64,000 nucleotides of DNA from Undaria pinnatifida (Eukaryota > Sar > Phaeophyceae > Laminariales > Alariaceae). Position 1 is the stretch's first letter. The number at the start of each line of letters is the position of its first letter. Made by a program: the position numbers and the translations under genes. This document shows positions 10,495-20,700 of this stretch, in pieces. The notes under the pieces are model-generated. The model was not told the DNA's origin. It searched no databases and was given only the letters and a program-made list of their open reading frames with translations. The stretch is taken from contig JABAKD010000005.1 in assembly GCA_012845835.1 (NCBI GenBank), forward strand, positions 3,680,655 to 3,744,654, in the 5' to 3' direction.

Positions 10495-10585
10495 CCGCCC
10501 CGTAACGCACGCGATCGGAGCATGTATGCCACACAGAGCTTGCAAAGATGAGCTTTTACGAAAAACTCGATTCTTACAGCTGTGT
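10495..10585 (-). repeat. Family D copy
   Basis: CACACAGAGCTTGCAAAGAT, then GAGCTTTTACGAAAAACTCG, then TTACAGCTGTG. This is the reverse-complement order of family D. Confidence 0.55.
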
Positions 10586-10769
10586 TTTTTCCCCCCCTTT
10601 TTTTGAGAGGGGGGACTTGAAGGGGCAAAGTTTTGGAAGTTGTTGACATGATTATTGCATCCATCGGCGGCACGAATCAACCCTTTCCGCCGCGATGGAG
10701 CGTGTGTCCGAACTTCAATGTTGATGGTGTACCACGCCCGCGCTGCACTTTTTTTTTTGTTGCTCATCC

Positions 10770-10950
10770 CTTTTATTATCTTCCGCACGTTTCCTTTATC
10801 CTTCTCCCTCCTGATCATAGACATAACTCAGAGCAGGGGTCACTGAGCACGCTCTTCTCCCCCCTCCCCACTACGGTACATGCCTTCTTTTTTATGGCGA
10901 GAAGGTTCCAGCTATTTGTCTCGTCGACTCGCATCGAATTGTGGTTAGTT
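10770..10950 (-). mobile_element. SINE-2 copy, headless
   Basis: Plus strand shows ATAACTCAGAGCAGGGGTCA, CTCCCCACTACGGTACATGC and TCGTCGACTCGCATCGAATT, matching the SINE-2 body in reverse. No box A or B is found beyond it. Confidence 0.6.
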
Positions 10951-11150
10951 AGACTCGTACTGCTGCGTGCTAATCCGACACGAGCATATTGTGATGCAAG
11001 TCAACAAACCAGACAGATTGCAAGAGAAGAGACAAGATAATGAAAGAAGGAAATTTACTGGATTTTCGGATGGCGTGTGGCATCGTATGATGGCAGCTGT
11101 GTGATCGAGACATGTTAGTGATATTATATGGTGTTGGCGTTTCGGATGAT
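10951..11150. other. No gene seen
   Basis: Unassigned spacer between two SINE copies. Confidence 0.3.
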
Positions 11151-11154
11151 GAAG

Positions 11155-11625
11155 TTGGGTGAAGCTTGTCCCTGCTATCGTCAATGCCATGAGTTCAAGT
11201 CTCACCGAGTGCATACTCGTGTTCTTATGCACACGAAGGACCTTTTCTTGCGTTAAAAATTGACGAGTGGAAAACGCGATGGAGTTAAATCGCTACACGA
11301 CGTGTATGCTAATACGTGAAAGTATGGTGTGCTTGAGCTTATTTTTTTCGCCCCGTCCGCCGGAGGATATAAAAAAATAATAATAATAAACGGACGGGCG
11401 GAAAGCGCGAGATCGTGAGTTGGAAAAATTGAATGAAAATCGACGAGCATGAAAAGCTGGAAAGTGGAAACGCTGAATGAACCCTGTGATATGCGCGTTA
11501 AAATTGAAGGCATTTACCGGGGAGGGGGGGAAGGGAAGGCACCTGCTGTGACCACGTCTCATCCAGAAGGTCGCTGAGGGTAAGAAAGCGCCTTATTATG
11601 GGTTGAGCTGGAGAGTAAAAGTGAC
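11155..11625 (+). mobile_element. SINE-1-related copy carrying a family B insert
   Basis: Opens with a box B-like GAGTTCAAGTCTCACCGAGT, GCATACTCGTG and CCTTTTCTTGCG. It is interrupted at about 11,270-11,385 by family B (CGACGTGTATGC, CCCCGTCCGCCGGAGGAT) and resumes at GGAAAGCGCGAGATCGTGAG. It shares the GGTCGCTGAGGG 3' end with the 8445-8800 copy. The order implies that B entered an older SINE. Confidence 0.6.
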
Positions 11626-11639
11626 GATATACGACATAT

Positions 11640-11710
11640 ATATACACACAGCTTGCAAAGATGAGTTTCGACAAAATATTCGATCTCACAGCTGGAGTGT
11701 ATTTTAATTT
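11640..11710 (-). repeat. Family D copy
   Basis: ACACACAGCTTGCAAAGATG, AGTTTCGACAAAATATTCG and ATCTCACAGCTGGAGTGTAT. This is the intact junction used to locate the 1563 insertion. Confidence 0.65.
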
Positions 11711-11724
11711 TTATTATATCTGTT

Positions 11725-11897
11725 TATTTCGTGCTCCGGGGATGGGGAAAAATAACGCAGAAAGCTCACCACACTTGCACGTATTTTCGTCGACGTCGTG
11801 TTTTCGATTTTTTTTTTTTCATGCTCCGGGGGATGGCGGCAAAAAAAACGCATAAGCTCACCACGCTTACACGTATTTCGGTACACGTCGGGTCGAT
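11725..11897 (-). repeat. Family B fragments, two tandem
   Basis: ATGCTCCGGGGATGGGG or similar, followed by AAGCTCACCACACTTGCACG, occurs twice about 90 bp apart. These are reverse-oriented B ends. Confidence 0.55.
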
Positions 11898-11990
11898 TTA
11901 ACCCCTTTAGAGCCCCCGAACCCCTCCCTACACTAAATCCAAGTAATTTTGTCCCCCAAAACGGGTTTCCAGTTGTGAAGGGGTTCACTC
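11898..11990 (+). mobile_element. MITE family C
   Basis: TTAACCCCTTTAGAGCCC at the left, TTTTGTCCCCCAAAACGGG core, GTGAAGGGGTTCA at the right. It sits directly at the end of the family B fragments. Confidence 0.7.
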
Positions 11991-13065
11991 GTTTGCATTC
12001 GCAATCCAGCTGGTTTTTCGGCGTGTTCTTCGGTTCCCGTGTGATAGCGATAGCGTGAGCTGTCCCTACCGGCGGTCGTCGTTACTTCTCCAGTAACGCA
12101 GGGCTGCCGTTGTATACGGATGCATGCGTGAGTATGTCGACACGACCTAAACCCTGGGGATCAGGTGCGGTGGAGATAGCGGAGATAGTGGAGTTAGTGG
12201 AGATAGCCACCCGGAACGGCATCATTCCGGGTAGCGTGGGACTTCTTGCGCAAGCTCACCCACTAACGAAACCCCTGGCCATGAGAAAAAAGCGTTCTGC
12301 CGGACTTGGTCCAGCTACGGTCCACCCTACCCGTTCGGGCGTTGGTCCTCGACGATACGCGTAAATAGAAATAAGATTATAGCGGTTGACTCTGACGATA
12401 GCAACCACTGAATCATGATGACAACGATAACGACAACGACAATGACAAAGACCATCATGTAACGATAAACAACGACAACGACAGCGACCGTCATGTACAA
12501 CGATAGGCAACGCAACGACCATGCGGCAGGCAACAACAGACTGCCCATGCGTATTTACGTGTTTCACGTATTATACGTGAGAATGAGGAAAACCGCACAG
12601 GGGGGGGGCACATCTCGTCCTCCTGTGCTTGGATGCTGTGGCTTGCGAATTGTGTAGAGTTCGAGGCTGACTCGACCGGCTTGGATGCTGTCCTTGGAAA
12701 TACAGTCGTACCTGTTCGTAGGTGGATTCGGCCGGATCGGGATGCTGCTACTGTTGTGGCTTGGAAAGACTCTCAGGTTGATTGACCCAACCAGAGTGCA
12801 TGCATAGCTACCTTTACGTAGGACGATGCACTATCTGACTTCAAGCACTTCCTTTCTTGTTGTACCACAGGTATACTCTCTCAAAAATGTATATACATTC
12901 CCCCCTTGGATTTTTTCCGAGGCAATTCAGAACACCTAACAATGTAGTCGCCCGGATTTTGGAGGGTAGATTTCACGCTTTCTCATTGGCCGAGGGCTAT
13001 ATGTGGTGGTCCGCAGATGGGAAATAATAAGTATAAATGTCCAAAAGCGGCACAAGAGATCTATC
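11991..13065. other. No gene seen; ACGACAA-rich tract
   Basis: 12,400-12,500 is a degenerate ACGATAACGACAACGACA tract. GGAGATAGCGGAGATAGTGG repeats lie at 12,170-12,205, and CTTGGATGCTGTGGCTTG-like words at 12,625-12,760. No supported ORF. Confidence 0.4.
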
Positions 13066-13069
13066 TAAT

Positions 13070-13132
13070 GTAACACGCAGCTTGCAAAGTTTGAGTTTCA
13101 ACCATTCAATCGGTCGTACTCACAGCTGACGT
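13070..13132 (-). repeat. Family D copy
   Basis: AACACGCAGCTTGCAAAG, TTTGAGTTTCAACC and TACTCACAGCTGACG. Confidence 0.5.
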
Positions 13133-13244
13133 TTTTCCAAGATTTATTTTAATGGAAAAGCGGCGCGGCCGCGTTTCTCGCCCATTCGTTCCCTGCCCGT
13201 TTTGGGTTGGGGTTGGGGTTAGGACGGCAGCTTGCGCCGACGGG

Positions 13245-13440
13245 GTAGTAACGAGGACCGCCGATAGGGACAGCTCACGCTATCGCTATGGTGGGATCCG
13301 AAGGACACGCCAGCTAGCGCTGGGTTGCGAAGGCAACTGAGTTAAATCGGCACACGACGCGTATGAACATACGTGGAAGTTTGGTGAGCTTGGGCTTTTT
13401 TTCCCCCCATCCTGCCGTTGGATGAAAAAAATAAAAAATA
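13245..13440 (+). repeat. Family B copy
   Basis: AGGGACAGCTCACGCTATCG, GACACGCCAGCTAGCGCTGG, CACACGACGCGTATG, GGAAGTTTGGTGAGCTT and an imperfect CCATCCTGCCGTTGGATG end. A GTTAGGGTTAGGGTTAA tract follows at 13,443. Confidence 0.7.
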
Positions 13441-13721
13441 AGAAAGTTAGGGTTAGGGTTAATCAAGGCTAGGGGGTGGGTTGGGTCTACACCCGTACCT
13501 CTATCCGACCAGGAAGTGCTTTCTGCTCGCGACCGCGAACAACCCACCGCCCCAAAGATCCGGGCGGCCGACTTGTTAGGTGAGCAGTTTTGTGCCGTGC
13601 AAGAGCGGCGGCAAGGGCGGTGGGCACAAACAAGGAAAACTAAAATGGTGGGTCATTCAATCGATGTGTGGTCGACGCACGCCACGGTCGAGACGCACCC
13701 AATTTTTCGGAGGCTGCCTTT

Positions 13722-13945
13722 TTTTTTTTCTTTATTCACACCTTTACTTTCCAGCTTCTGGACAAGCCGTGGTCGCAGGTGTCGTCCCTTCTTCCCCCCC
13801 CACCGGTTCTTGCCTTCAATTTTTATCGCGCATAGGGTTCAGCAATCCCACTGCTGGTCGAGTTTTTCGTCGAGTGTTGCTAACTCACACGCTCTCGCGC
13901 TTTCCTCAAGTCAATTTGTGCACAAGAAAAGCTCCTATAACCACT
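13722..13945 (-). mobile_element. SINE-1 copy, 5'-truncated
   Basis: Reverse orientation: TTTCCAGCTTCTGGACAAGC, GTCGTCCCTTCTTCC, CAGCAATCCCACTGCT and CTCAAGTCAATTTGTGCAC. On the minus strand it ends in a T/A-rich tail after GTGTGAAT. The tRNA-like head is absent. Confidence 0.75.
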
Positions 13946-14079
13946 TGAGGAGGAGGTTTTATACTTTTCTCTTTACCCGAACACGAAAGAGGCGCAAGAG
14001 AAATGAAAGCGTAACTCGATCATCAAACAAAACCACGGCCTAGGTTGCATACTCGGAAATGACATGGCGGCGATTTTGG

Positions 14080-14173
14080 GTGAACGCCTTTACAGCTGTG
14101 GAAAACCGTTTTTGGGGACAAAATTACCTGGACTTGGTATAGGAGTGGTTTTAGGGCTCTAAAGGGGTTAAGG
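14080..14173 (-). mobile_element. MITE family C
   Basis: GCCTTTACAGCTGTGG, the CCGTTTTTGGGGACAAAATT core and GGGCTCTAAAGGGGTTAAGG. Confidence 0.75.
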
Positions 14174-14364
14174 AGCCCCGTCGTTCCAGGTAAGAACACA
14201 AGCGAAGAAGTACTGCCTCTGTGGTAGCACGCGTTTCGTCGACGTATTGCCCCTAACCGGCGTTGCTCGACGTTTGTTCGCACTCTCCGCGTTGTGTTAT
14301 CTTGTGAATTTATGCGGAATTGCTATCTTGCGCATTTGCGCGGAACCTCGTAGTTGTTTTCCGG
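14174..14364. other. No gene seen
   Basis: Unassigned spacer. Confidence 0.3.
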
Positions 14365-14590
14365 TCTCGTTCACGGGGTCGGGTCAAAGGTGTCTCGACC
14401 CGACCCGACCCGACCCGACCCGCGAATGACCAGATGACCAGACTCGTGATATTTAAAACGTTCATAACCCGACTCGACCCGGCCCGCGATATTTCAAACA
14501 ACGCTTGACTCCGACCTAAATCGACCCGCGAGTGTTTGAAAACCTCCTATTCCGACCCGCCGGCCGGGTAACGACCCGCGAAAAGCTGTG
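14365..14590. repeat. Minisatellite J (GACCCGACCCGCGAG)
   Basis: Degenerate units of about 35-45 bp built on GACCCGACCCGCGA followed by a T/A-rich AAACGTTC or AAAACCTCC arm. The same unit recurs at 30,340-30,515, 47,545-47,800 and, reverse-complemented, at 54,685-54,855. Confidence 0.75.
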
Positions 14591-14880
14591 GTTAAGTTGG
14601 GGTTGTCTGTTGTATCTCGCGGCTCTACCATACGAGTACAATTTAGACGTCCACACCCGGTATATATATACAGCCCTGTGTTTTGCAGGAACCCGGGGGC
14701 CGTAATCGCCGCACATTCGGCGTGGTAGATTTGACCCATCTCCCAAGGGCCTTCCACGAGTGCTCCAAAAAAAATATTATTTTAATTTCCGATACACTGC
14801 TGTCCCTAGGGCGTGGCGCGGTTCTTGGAGAGTTGACGGGTGAAAACCGGTATCCGTACACGGAGAAACTGCTTCTGAAT
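14591..14880. other. No gene seen
   Basis: Contains a TATATATACA word at 14,662. No supported ORF. Confidence 0.3.
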
Positions 14881-15075
14881 GTATGTACCCTGCGTGCTGC
14901 ATACCTGTTGTGTCCCTGGTACGTTTGCATTGGTGCCGTGCGTACCTGTTGTGCACCTGGTACTTGCTTGTATCCTGCATACTGCATACCTGTTGTGGAA
15001 CCTGATACTGCTGTAGATTTGTGTTTTGTACCCTGCCCACTGCATACCTGGTGTGTACCTGGTACTCTTGTTTTC
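14881..15075 (+). repeat. Tandem TGCATACCTGTTGTG repeat
   Basis: Imperfect units of TACCCTGC, TGCATACCTGTTGTG and CCTGGTAC, about 50-60 bp apart, recur four times. Confidence 0.6.
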
Positions 15076-15179
15076 AAACGTCGAAACTATGGTGTCTGCT
15101 CTGCGGGTATCTATGACTTGTTTTTCACGGCTGGATAACCTCTGTATATATGTATTTTTATTTTTGTAATATACTTTTT

Positions 15180-15645
15180 TGGGGGGACCCAGGTCTTCCA
15201 ACCTATGTCAGGGTATGTATGACATAATTTTTACGGTTGACCTGATTTTTTGCGATTGTTTGGGTAACTTCTGGTTGTAATTTTGTGGGGACCCAGGTCT
15301 TGCAACCTGCTGCTGTTTGTGTTTCATGTGTGACATGTTTTTTTACGAGTGCTTGGATAACTGCTGTATACCAGGTATACTTTTTGGGGATCCAGGTCTC
15401 ATCAAACCCATTTTATGTATGGCATGCTTATTACATGTATGGCATGCTTATTACGTTCGTTTGGATAACTACTCTGTACGTACTTCGTGGGGGACCCAGG
15501 TCTTGCATTATACAAGTATAAAGCGGGCACTTTTCGGAGACCCAGGTCTTGAAACCTACTACTGTGTATGGCATGATTTTGTTTGCATAACTGCTGTGTA
15601 TACTTTTGTGGGGACCCAGGTCTCGCATTATACAAGGCAGTGCGC
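15180..15645 (+). repeat. Tandem repeat K (GGGGACCCAGGTCTTGCA)
   Basis: GACCCAGGTCT or GATCCAGGTCT at about 15,185, 15,292, 15,389, 15,493, 15,539 and 15,616. Spacers of 46-107 bp carry TGGATAACTGCTGTATA and GGCATG words. Confidence 0.75.
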
Positions 15646-15779
15646 AACAATTGTGGTGCTGACTGCTGTAAAGTCGAGGCTGACGCCACGGTAGCGGCGC
15701 CCCAATTTTTTTTTCTGAGGGCTCCTCGACTGCGGAGCTGTATCCCCTTTCAGGCTCAAACTGATTTGGAGAAAAGGTA

Positions 15780-16105
15780 AAAGTGTTTTTTTATTTATTT
15801 ATTCATTTATTTTCACACACATCTGCTTTTCCAGCTTCTGGACAAGCCGTGGTCACAGGTGTCGTCCCTTCTTCCCCCCGGTTCTTGCCTTCAATTGTTT
15901 GTCGCGCATAGGGTTCAGCAATCCCACTGCTCGTCGATTTTTCATCGAGTGTTGCTAGCTCACGCTCTCGCGCTTTCCTCAAGTCAATTTGTGCCCAAAA
16001 AAAAGTCCCCACGAATTTTTACCGGTATGCACTCGGGGGAATTCGAACTCACGACACTGACCTATACCAGGCTCGAGGATAACCTGATACGCCACCGGGG
16101 CGACC
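15780..16105 (-). mobile_element. SINE-1 copy, full length
   Basis: Reverse orientation with head intact. Minus strand: GTCGCCCCGGTGGCGTATCA (box A TGGCGTATCAGG), AGTGTCGTGAGTTCGAATTC (box B), the body, then GAAGCTGGAAAAGC and a GTGTGAAAATAAATGAATAA tail. Together with 21,317 and 22,950 it defines an element of about 290 bp plus tail. Confidence 0.85.
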
Positions 16106-16289
16106 AGGCTATATTGCCCGGTGAACCAGTCCATTGACCTGCTCTGCTCAAGGTATACAGCGAAAAACGAAGAATATGATGCAATTCCAACGATTTGGGG
16201 TTAGCCTCCCTACACCTGGAAAGCCGTTTTGGAGGATATTTTGCGGCCAAGGCGGTACGGGAGGTAGGGGCGGGGGGGGGGGGGATACT

Positions 16290-16490
16290 CAGGTTGTGCA
16301 TTGCCGTAGTCGTGTGACCACAGACCCTCGCATCCCTGCTATGCCGGGACGGAGCACGTCGGGTTTTCACCAACCAGGCAGTGTACTCAGTTTGTGCATG
16401 GCCGTAGTCGTATGACCATAGACCCTCGCATCCCTACGATGCCGGGACGGAGCACGTCTTGTTTTCACCAACCAGGCAGGCATTGCTTGC
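16290..16490 (+). repeat. Family G repeat, two tandem copies
   Basis: GCCGTAGTCGTRTGACCA, AGACCCTCGCATCCCT, GCCGGGACGGAGCACGTC and TTTTCACCAACCAGGCAG occur twice, about 93 bp apart. Single copies lie at 40,615-40,715 (-), 42,365-42,475 (+) and 50,790-50,920 (+). G(10) precedes the first copy. Confidence 0.75.
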
Positions 16491-16910
16491 ACCAAGCGCG
16501 AAGGAAGCGCCGTGAGGCTACGGCAGGGGTGTGGGTGTGGGTGTGTGTTTTTTTTTTGTACAGTTTGGCTCGGGATCACTCGCGCGGGTGATCCCGCTAT
16601 TATTTTTGCGGTCCTCAGCTCCGAGATGTTGCAAGTTGACGCTTCCAATCCGCAATGGATAAGGGTAAGCTACGCTGCGCCCCAAACTCTCGCCTGACGT
16701 ACTTTTTTGTCTGTAAAGTATAGGGTCGCTCGTGCGAGTAGTGGGAAGCCGGGTGTGGAAAAGAGGAGATACCCCCCGTACGGCAGACTTGGTTTTACTT
16801 GGAATGAGGGTAGGGAAGGGTTTGGAGCTATAAGGAGGCCGCGTGGTTGAGAAAACGTTTCAGCCAAAAGCTGCCACCTCTATTATCGTACGCGGAGTAT
16901 TTTATAAAAA
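16491..16910. other. No gene seen; partial MITE C
   Basis: A GGGTGTGGGTGTGGGTGTG run lies at 16,525-16,545. A C-family remnant (TACTTGGAATGAGGGTAGGG and on) lies at 16,795-16,832. No supported ORF. Confidence 0.4.
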
Positions 16911-16914
16911 TTAT

Positions 16915-16985
16915 TTCAAGGACGTCAGCCGTGAATTCGACGAATTTCAGGTCGATACTTGTCTTTGCAAACTGCGTTGTTGGTA
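16915..16985 (+). repeat. Family D variant
   Basis: CAAGGACGTCAGCCGTGAAT, TCGACGAATTTCAGGTCGAT and GTCTTTGCAAACTGCG. The same variant lies at 23,985-24,050, 39,035-39,100 and 45,430-45,500, so D has at least two subfamilies. Confidence 0.6.
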
Positions 16986-17224
16986 CTTGTAATATACTAT
17001 ATGGGTGAGTTGTTATTGGCAGGATCCTATTTTGTATTTTAATTGCTGGAGTTTCTGCTATACTGCTCTATCATATGTATTTTGCCCGCGTGTCAACCGA
17101 GCGGGAAGAAACATGCGCTAATTAATGGCCACCGGCTTCGGGCATTTTCCGTCCTTCATGGGGACGCCCACGCCACCGTACGTAGCGCGCGCGATCGAAT
17201 TATACTCATGTATTATAGAAATAA

Positions 17225-17345
17225 AAATACACTCCAGCTGTGAGATCGAAGATTTTTGTCGAAGCTCGTCTTTGCAAGCTGTGTGTGTATCACACTCAGC
17301 TTGTCAAGTAGAGGTTCGACGACATCCTGGATCCCACAGCTGAGG
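17225..17345. repeat. Family D, inverted pair
   Basis: A plus copy, CCAGCTGTGAGATCGAAGAT to TTGCAAGCTGTGTG (17,233-17,288), is followed directly by a minus copy, CACTCAGCTTGTCAAG to CCCACAGCTGAG (17,290-17,345). The pair could fold into a long imperfect hairpin. Confidence 0.6.
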
Positions 17346-17463
17346 TTGCTGCGCACCCCGACCGGGGCACGCGTCTCTCCTGGCGGGTTGCCTTATAGAG
17401 CTGTGAGTCAGCAGGATTTCACGACTAAAAACTAATCGGTAGGTGCTGCTAGGCAACTAAGTG

Positions 17464-17537
17464 AATTTAGTCGGCAAGTCGGCCGGCGACACCAGCTGGT
17501 GGTCAGCCGACTTTTCGACCTAAATCAGAAGAGCGAA
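17464..17537. repeat. Hairpin-forming inverted repeat
   Basis: Outer arms ATTTAGTCG/CGACCTAAAT, middle arms AAGTCGGC (17,476) and GCCGACTT (17,516), and a perfect palindromic centre CACCAGCTGGTG. Confidence 0.65.
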
Positions 17538-18200
17538 GCGAGGTTAATACCCCCGCCCCACTGATGCGGGGGGCCCTCCCAAATATGAAGAACACGCACT
17601 CCACGTCGAGCAGTCCTTCCTACGAGTATGGAAACCCAATATGTTGGATAGTTAGCACCTCCGTAAACCGACCATTAGTCCGACTGACAACTAGTTGGTG
17701 ACTCAAGTCAACTCGTTCCTGCTCGCAGCTCTAGGAATATATCGACGGTGGGACCCGTGTCTAACGACCGAAAAACGACCAAGTGCGTTTTTTGCAACCT
17801 TTTGGGAAATGCAGATGGGTGCAACGGTATACGACGCATAACAACATCGTCATGTCGTGCCCCTTGTCTGCATTTTTTTAGTTTTTTTTATGACCGACCC
17901 CCGCCCGTATATCATTCATCATCGTGCTTGTGCGCGTAGGTGGTACAACTTATTCCGTTGCGCTTCGGGCAACAAACACCGTTACTCTAGAGTCACGGGC
18001 TGCTGTTATGTACGGAGTTTATAGTTGTGGCCGAGATGAGTTTCGACGAAAGCTTCTGTTGTGCATTTTAATTTTTTGTAGAATGCGTGTAGCGGACGCT
18101 TCTGAATGGCTAGGGTGTCACTTTTTTTCGAGTTTTTTGCCCTCTAGAGTCCCGAGAGGTTTACACCTTTGGAACTTGATTAGAGGGGAAAAATGTCCAC
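17538..18200. other. No gene seen
   Basis: 17,680-17,730 repeats the style of the preceding hairpin (CAACTAGTTG centre). ORFs are short and without domains. Confidence 0.35.
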
Positions 18201-18204
18201 ACAT

Positions 18205-18472
18205 ATCAGATCCTTGTTGATCTATAGATGATCTGTCTCTCAGGGCAGACAGATCCCTGGTCAATATGATCTGTATGGCCTACAGATCATGTTGTCTGCT
18301 GGTGGCCGATTGATGTGTACCAGTATGACCTAGCACATGTTTCGTGGGTTGGATGTGTACTATTAATACGCAAATCCCGCACCACATATGTATACACCTG
18401 GTATCTGATAGTCACAGATGTGGGATCTGGATGATCTAGATCGTGATCTGCCTGTCCTACGTGTGAAATTGT
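18205..18472 (+). repeat. Family H repeat
   Basis: GATCT-rich: AGATCCTTGTTGATCTATAG, CCTAGCACATGTTTCGTGGG and ATCTAGATCGTGATCTGCC. Confidence 0.65.
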
Positions 18473-18565
18473 TTAACCCCTTTAGAGCCCTAAAACCCCT
18501 CCTTATACTAAATCCAAGAAATTTTGTCCCAAAAACGGATTGCGAACTGTAAATGCGTAAAAAAA
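18473..18565 (+). mobile_element. MITE family C
   Basis: TTTAACCCCTTTAGAGCCC, CCAAGAAATTTTGTCCC and GAACTGTAAATGCGTAAA. It abuts the end of the H repeat. Confidence 0.75.
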
Positions 18566-18616
18566 CCTGAGGCTTTCGGTGTATCTGCCTTTTCCTACGT
18601 GCCGTGAAGTTGTTCA

Positions 18617-18714
18617 TCACCCCTTTACAGCCCTATAATCCCTCCCTGTACTAATTCGAAGTAATGTTGTCCCAAAAACGGGTTTCCAACTGTAAAGGCG
18701 TTAAAGAAACTGAT
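18617..18714 (+). mobile_element. MITE family C
   Basis: CACCCCTTTACAGCCC, AATGTTGTCCCAAAAACGGG and CCAACTGTAAAGGCGTTAA. Only about 50 bp from the previous copy and in the same orientation. Confidence 0.8.
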
Positions 18715-19580
18715 GACTTCGGCATCGGTCACATGGATCAGCTCGGGCTGCCCGGGGTAGGAAACGCGTGGCCCGAAACTGCCACGGAAGAAGAGGCGTG
18801 CGACACCCACGCCGCGTGATGGTACCCGCACTGCAGCTAGCTTGTGCTTCTCACACTGCTGTAGGCGGTTGATAAGATGTCTCTACTCTTGTCGTAATTT
18901 AGATCCCGATTCCTGGACCCACAAGACAGCTGATGTATACCTGGTACGTCACAGCAGTACGAAGTACTCTTCCGGTTCGTATGATAGACTTGAGCTGTAA
19001 ACTCTCTGTGGGGTGGTGGGTGTCACTTGCCCGGTTTTAAGGGCAGTGGCTGTTTTTTTTTCTTCTTCTTTGTATAGGAGCTTTGCCCCCCCCCTTTTTG
19101 AGCGTGCATCAAGCACCCCCGGGGATTTCAAGCCCCCGGGGATTTCAAGGGGATTTCATGCCGACCGCACCCCGAAGGGCCAAAGGGTAAGGTTGTTCTA
19201 AAAACGTATTTTTGTTTTATGCTTCTCTTATGTTTCCCGTTTTTTCCCCTGCCACATTTCCTTTGCGCTCGTGCGAATGCCATGGTGTTTGAGCCGTGGA
19301 TGGAAGATACGTTTTTATGGCGCTGATTTTGACCCGTACTTGGAGAACTGAGAACGTCAACATGACCTTTGGTTGAGCTTGCTTTGCCGCTGTCTAGCGT
19401 CCCAGAGCACGGATTGGTAGATGTGAGATAGGTAACTGGCGATAAGTTCGTAGCACAGACTGATAGATGAGAGATAGATTATTAGTTAATCAATATGAGA
19501 ACATCAACATGGACAACTGCGCCACTCACGGCAACAACGTCACTTGATCACTCTGGACGTGCAACGTTTTTTTCTGGGGT
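18715..19580. other. No supported gene
   Basis: 18,715-18,831 is open on the minus strand and GC-rich (GVGVARLFFRG), but too short and without splice support. CCCCCGGGGATTTCAAG is duplicated at 19,118-19,150. The rest is unassigned. Confidence 0.35.
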
Positions 19581-19582
19581 CT

Positions 19583-19672
19583 CACGCTTTTACAATTGGA
19601 ACCCCTTTTGGGGGGGCACAATTACTTGAATGTAGTATAGGGAGGGGTTTGGAGGCTCTAAAGGGGTGAACT
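19583..19672 (-). mobile_element. MITE family C
   Basis: GCTTTTACAATTGGAACCCC, GGCACAATTACTTGAATG and GGCTCTAAAGGGGTGAA. Confidence 0.75.
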
Positions 19673-20021
19673 GTTTAGAATTTTGTGTCGGACGATTCTT
19701 GCAGCGGTACAACAATACCAGAGACAACAGCATCGCTAGAAGCAACTCGCCAACAACCATCACTCACAATATCATCACCAACACTCGTAATATGAAACTA
19801 CTTTATCAAAATTAATACGAGCAACAAACAACAACAATCGTGATGCTGTGGGAATTTGGGGACGGAGACACCCTGGATGCGCTCTGTCGTATCGAACACC
19901 GTGATTGTGATTCATCCTTTGTGGTAGGACAGGGGTCACGGTACGGATAGAGTAATTAGTCTCTCCGCAGATATTGATGGACTGCAAGAGTCCGTAGGCG
20001 TTGCACCAGACCCCCCACACC
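19673..20021. other. No gene seen
   Basis: CAACAA-rich stretch at 19,700-19,850. No supported ORF. Confidence 0.3.
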
Positions 20022-20178
20022 CCAACCCAACCCAACCCAACCCAACCCAACCCAACCCAACCCAACCCAACCCAACCCAACCCAACCCAACCCAACCCAA
20101 CCCAACCCAACCCAACCCAAACCAAACCAAACCAAACCAAACCAAACCAAACCAAACCAAACCAAACCAAACCAAACC
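20022..20178 (+). repeat. (CCCAA)n switching to (ACCAA)n
   Basis: About 19 perfect CCCAA units followed without a break by about 12 perfect ACCAA units. The ORFs on both strands across it are products of the repeat. Confidence 0.98.
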
Positions 20179-20534
20179 TTTTTTTTTGCGGTACTGCTTC
20201 TGCTATTGTTGCAGACTACTCGAGTTTATGGTGCGGGGGAGCGCAGTTAAGACTTTTTATACGGGGTACCTGGCTTTATACCTGGCACTGCTTGTAAATA
20301 TCACACCGTTGTCGTGACTAAAGGCTTGGACTCGGGGTTTATTTATTACCTGGTACTGCTTTGCTGTGTTGATTTGCAGTCCTCTCGCGCACGGCAAACG
20401 ATCTTAGTGTCGGGTTGCTCTATGGCAATATGGTGGTTACTGCCATCACTGCTGTATGCATGCTACGTACAAGCTTTACCCTGAATCCTGGTACGATGGT
20501 TTTGGTGGTCGGTTTTGTTGTTATTGATGTTGAT
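20179..20534. other. No gene seen
   Basis: Several TACCTGG motifs and no ORF of note. Confidence 0.3.
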
Positions 20535-20700
20535 GTGTGTTCTTCCCGCTAAAGTGATATTTCCACCCATCTACAGCCAGCGCAAACAGTGACCGTGCTG
20601 ACGTCTCAGAGAGAGAGATGAGCTCTGTGGGCACAAACTACGAGACAGAGATGCACGTTGCGAATACAGCAAGGTGCTTTGGCCATGGAATGCCAACCGC
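20535..20700 (+). repeat. Family F copy
   Basis: TGTGTGTTCTTCCCGC, GATATTTCCACCCATCTACA, GAGCTCTGTGGGCACAAAC and TACGAGACAGAGATGCACG. Confidence 0.65.

Noticed and set aside
13516..14043. 175-codon plus-strand ORF
   Set aside because: Most of it is the reverse-oriented SINE-1 copy; the same peptide shadows (for example HRVLLTHALALS) appear at every SINE-1 copy.
15180..15645. CRISPR-like array in repeat K
   Set aside because: Spacing varies from 46 to 107 bp and the spacers are homologous to each other, as in a decaying tandem repeat.
18625..18831. Minus-strand frame with GVGVARLFFRG, resembling a coding fragment
   Set aside because: Half of it is a MITE C copy and the remaining ~35 codons have no splice or homology support.
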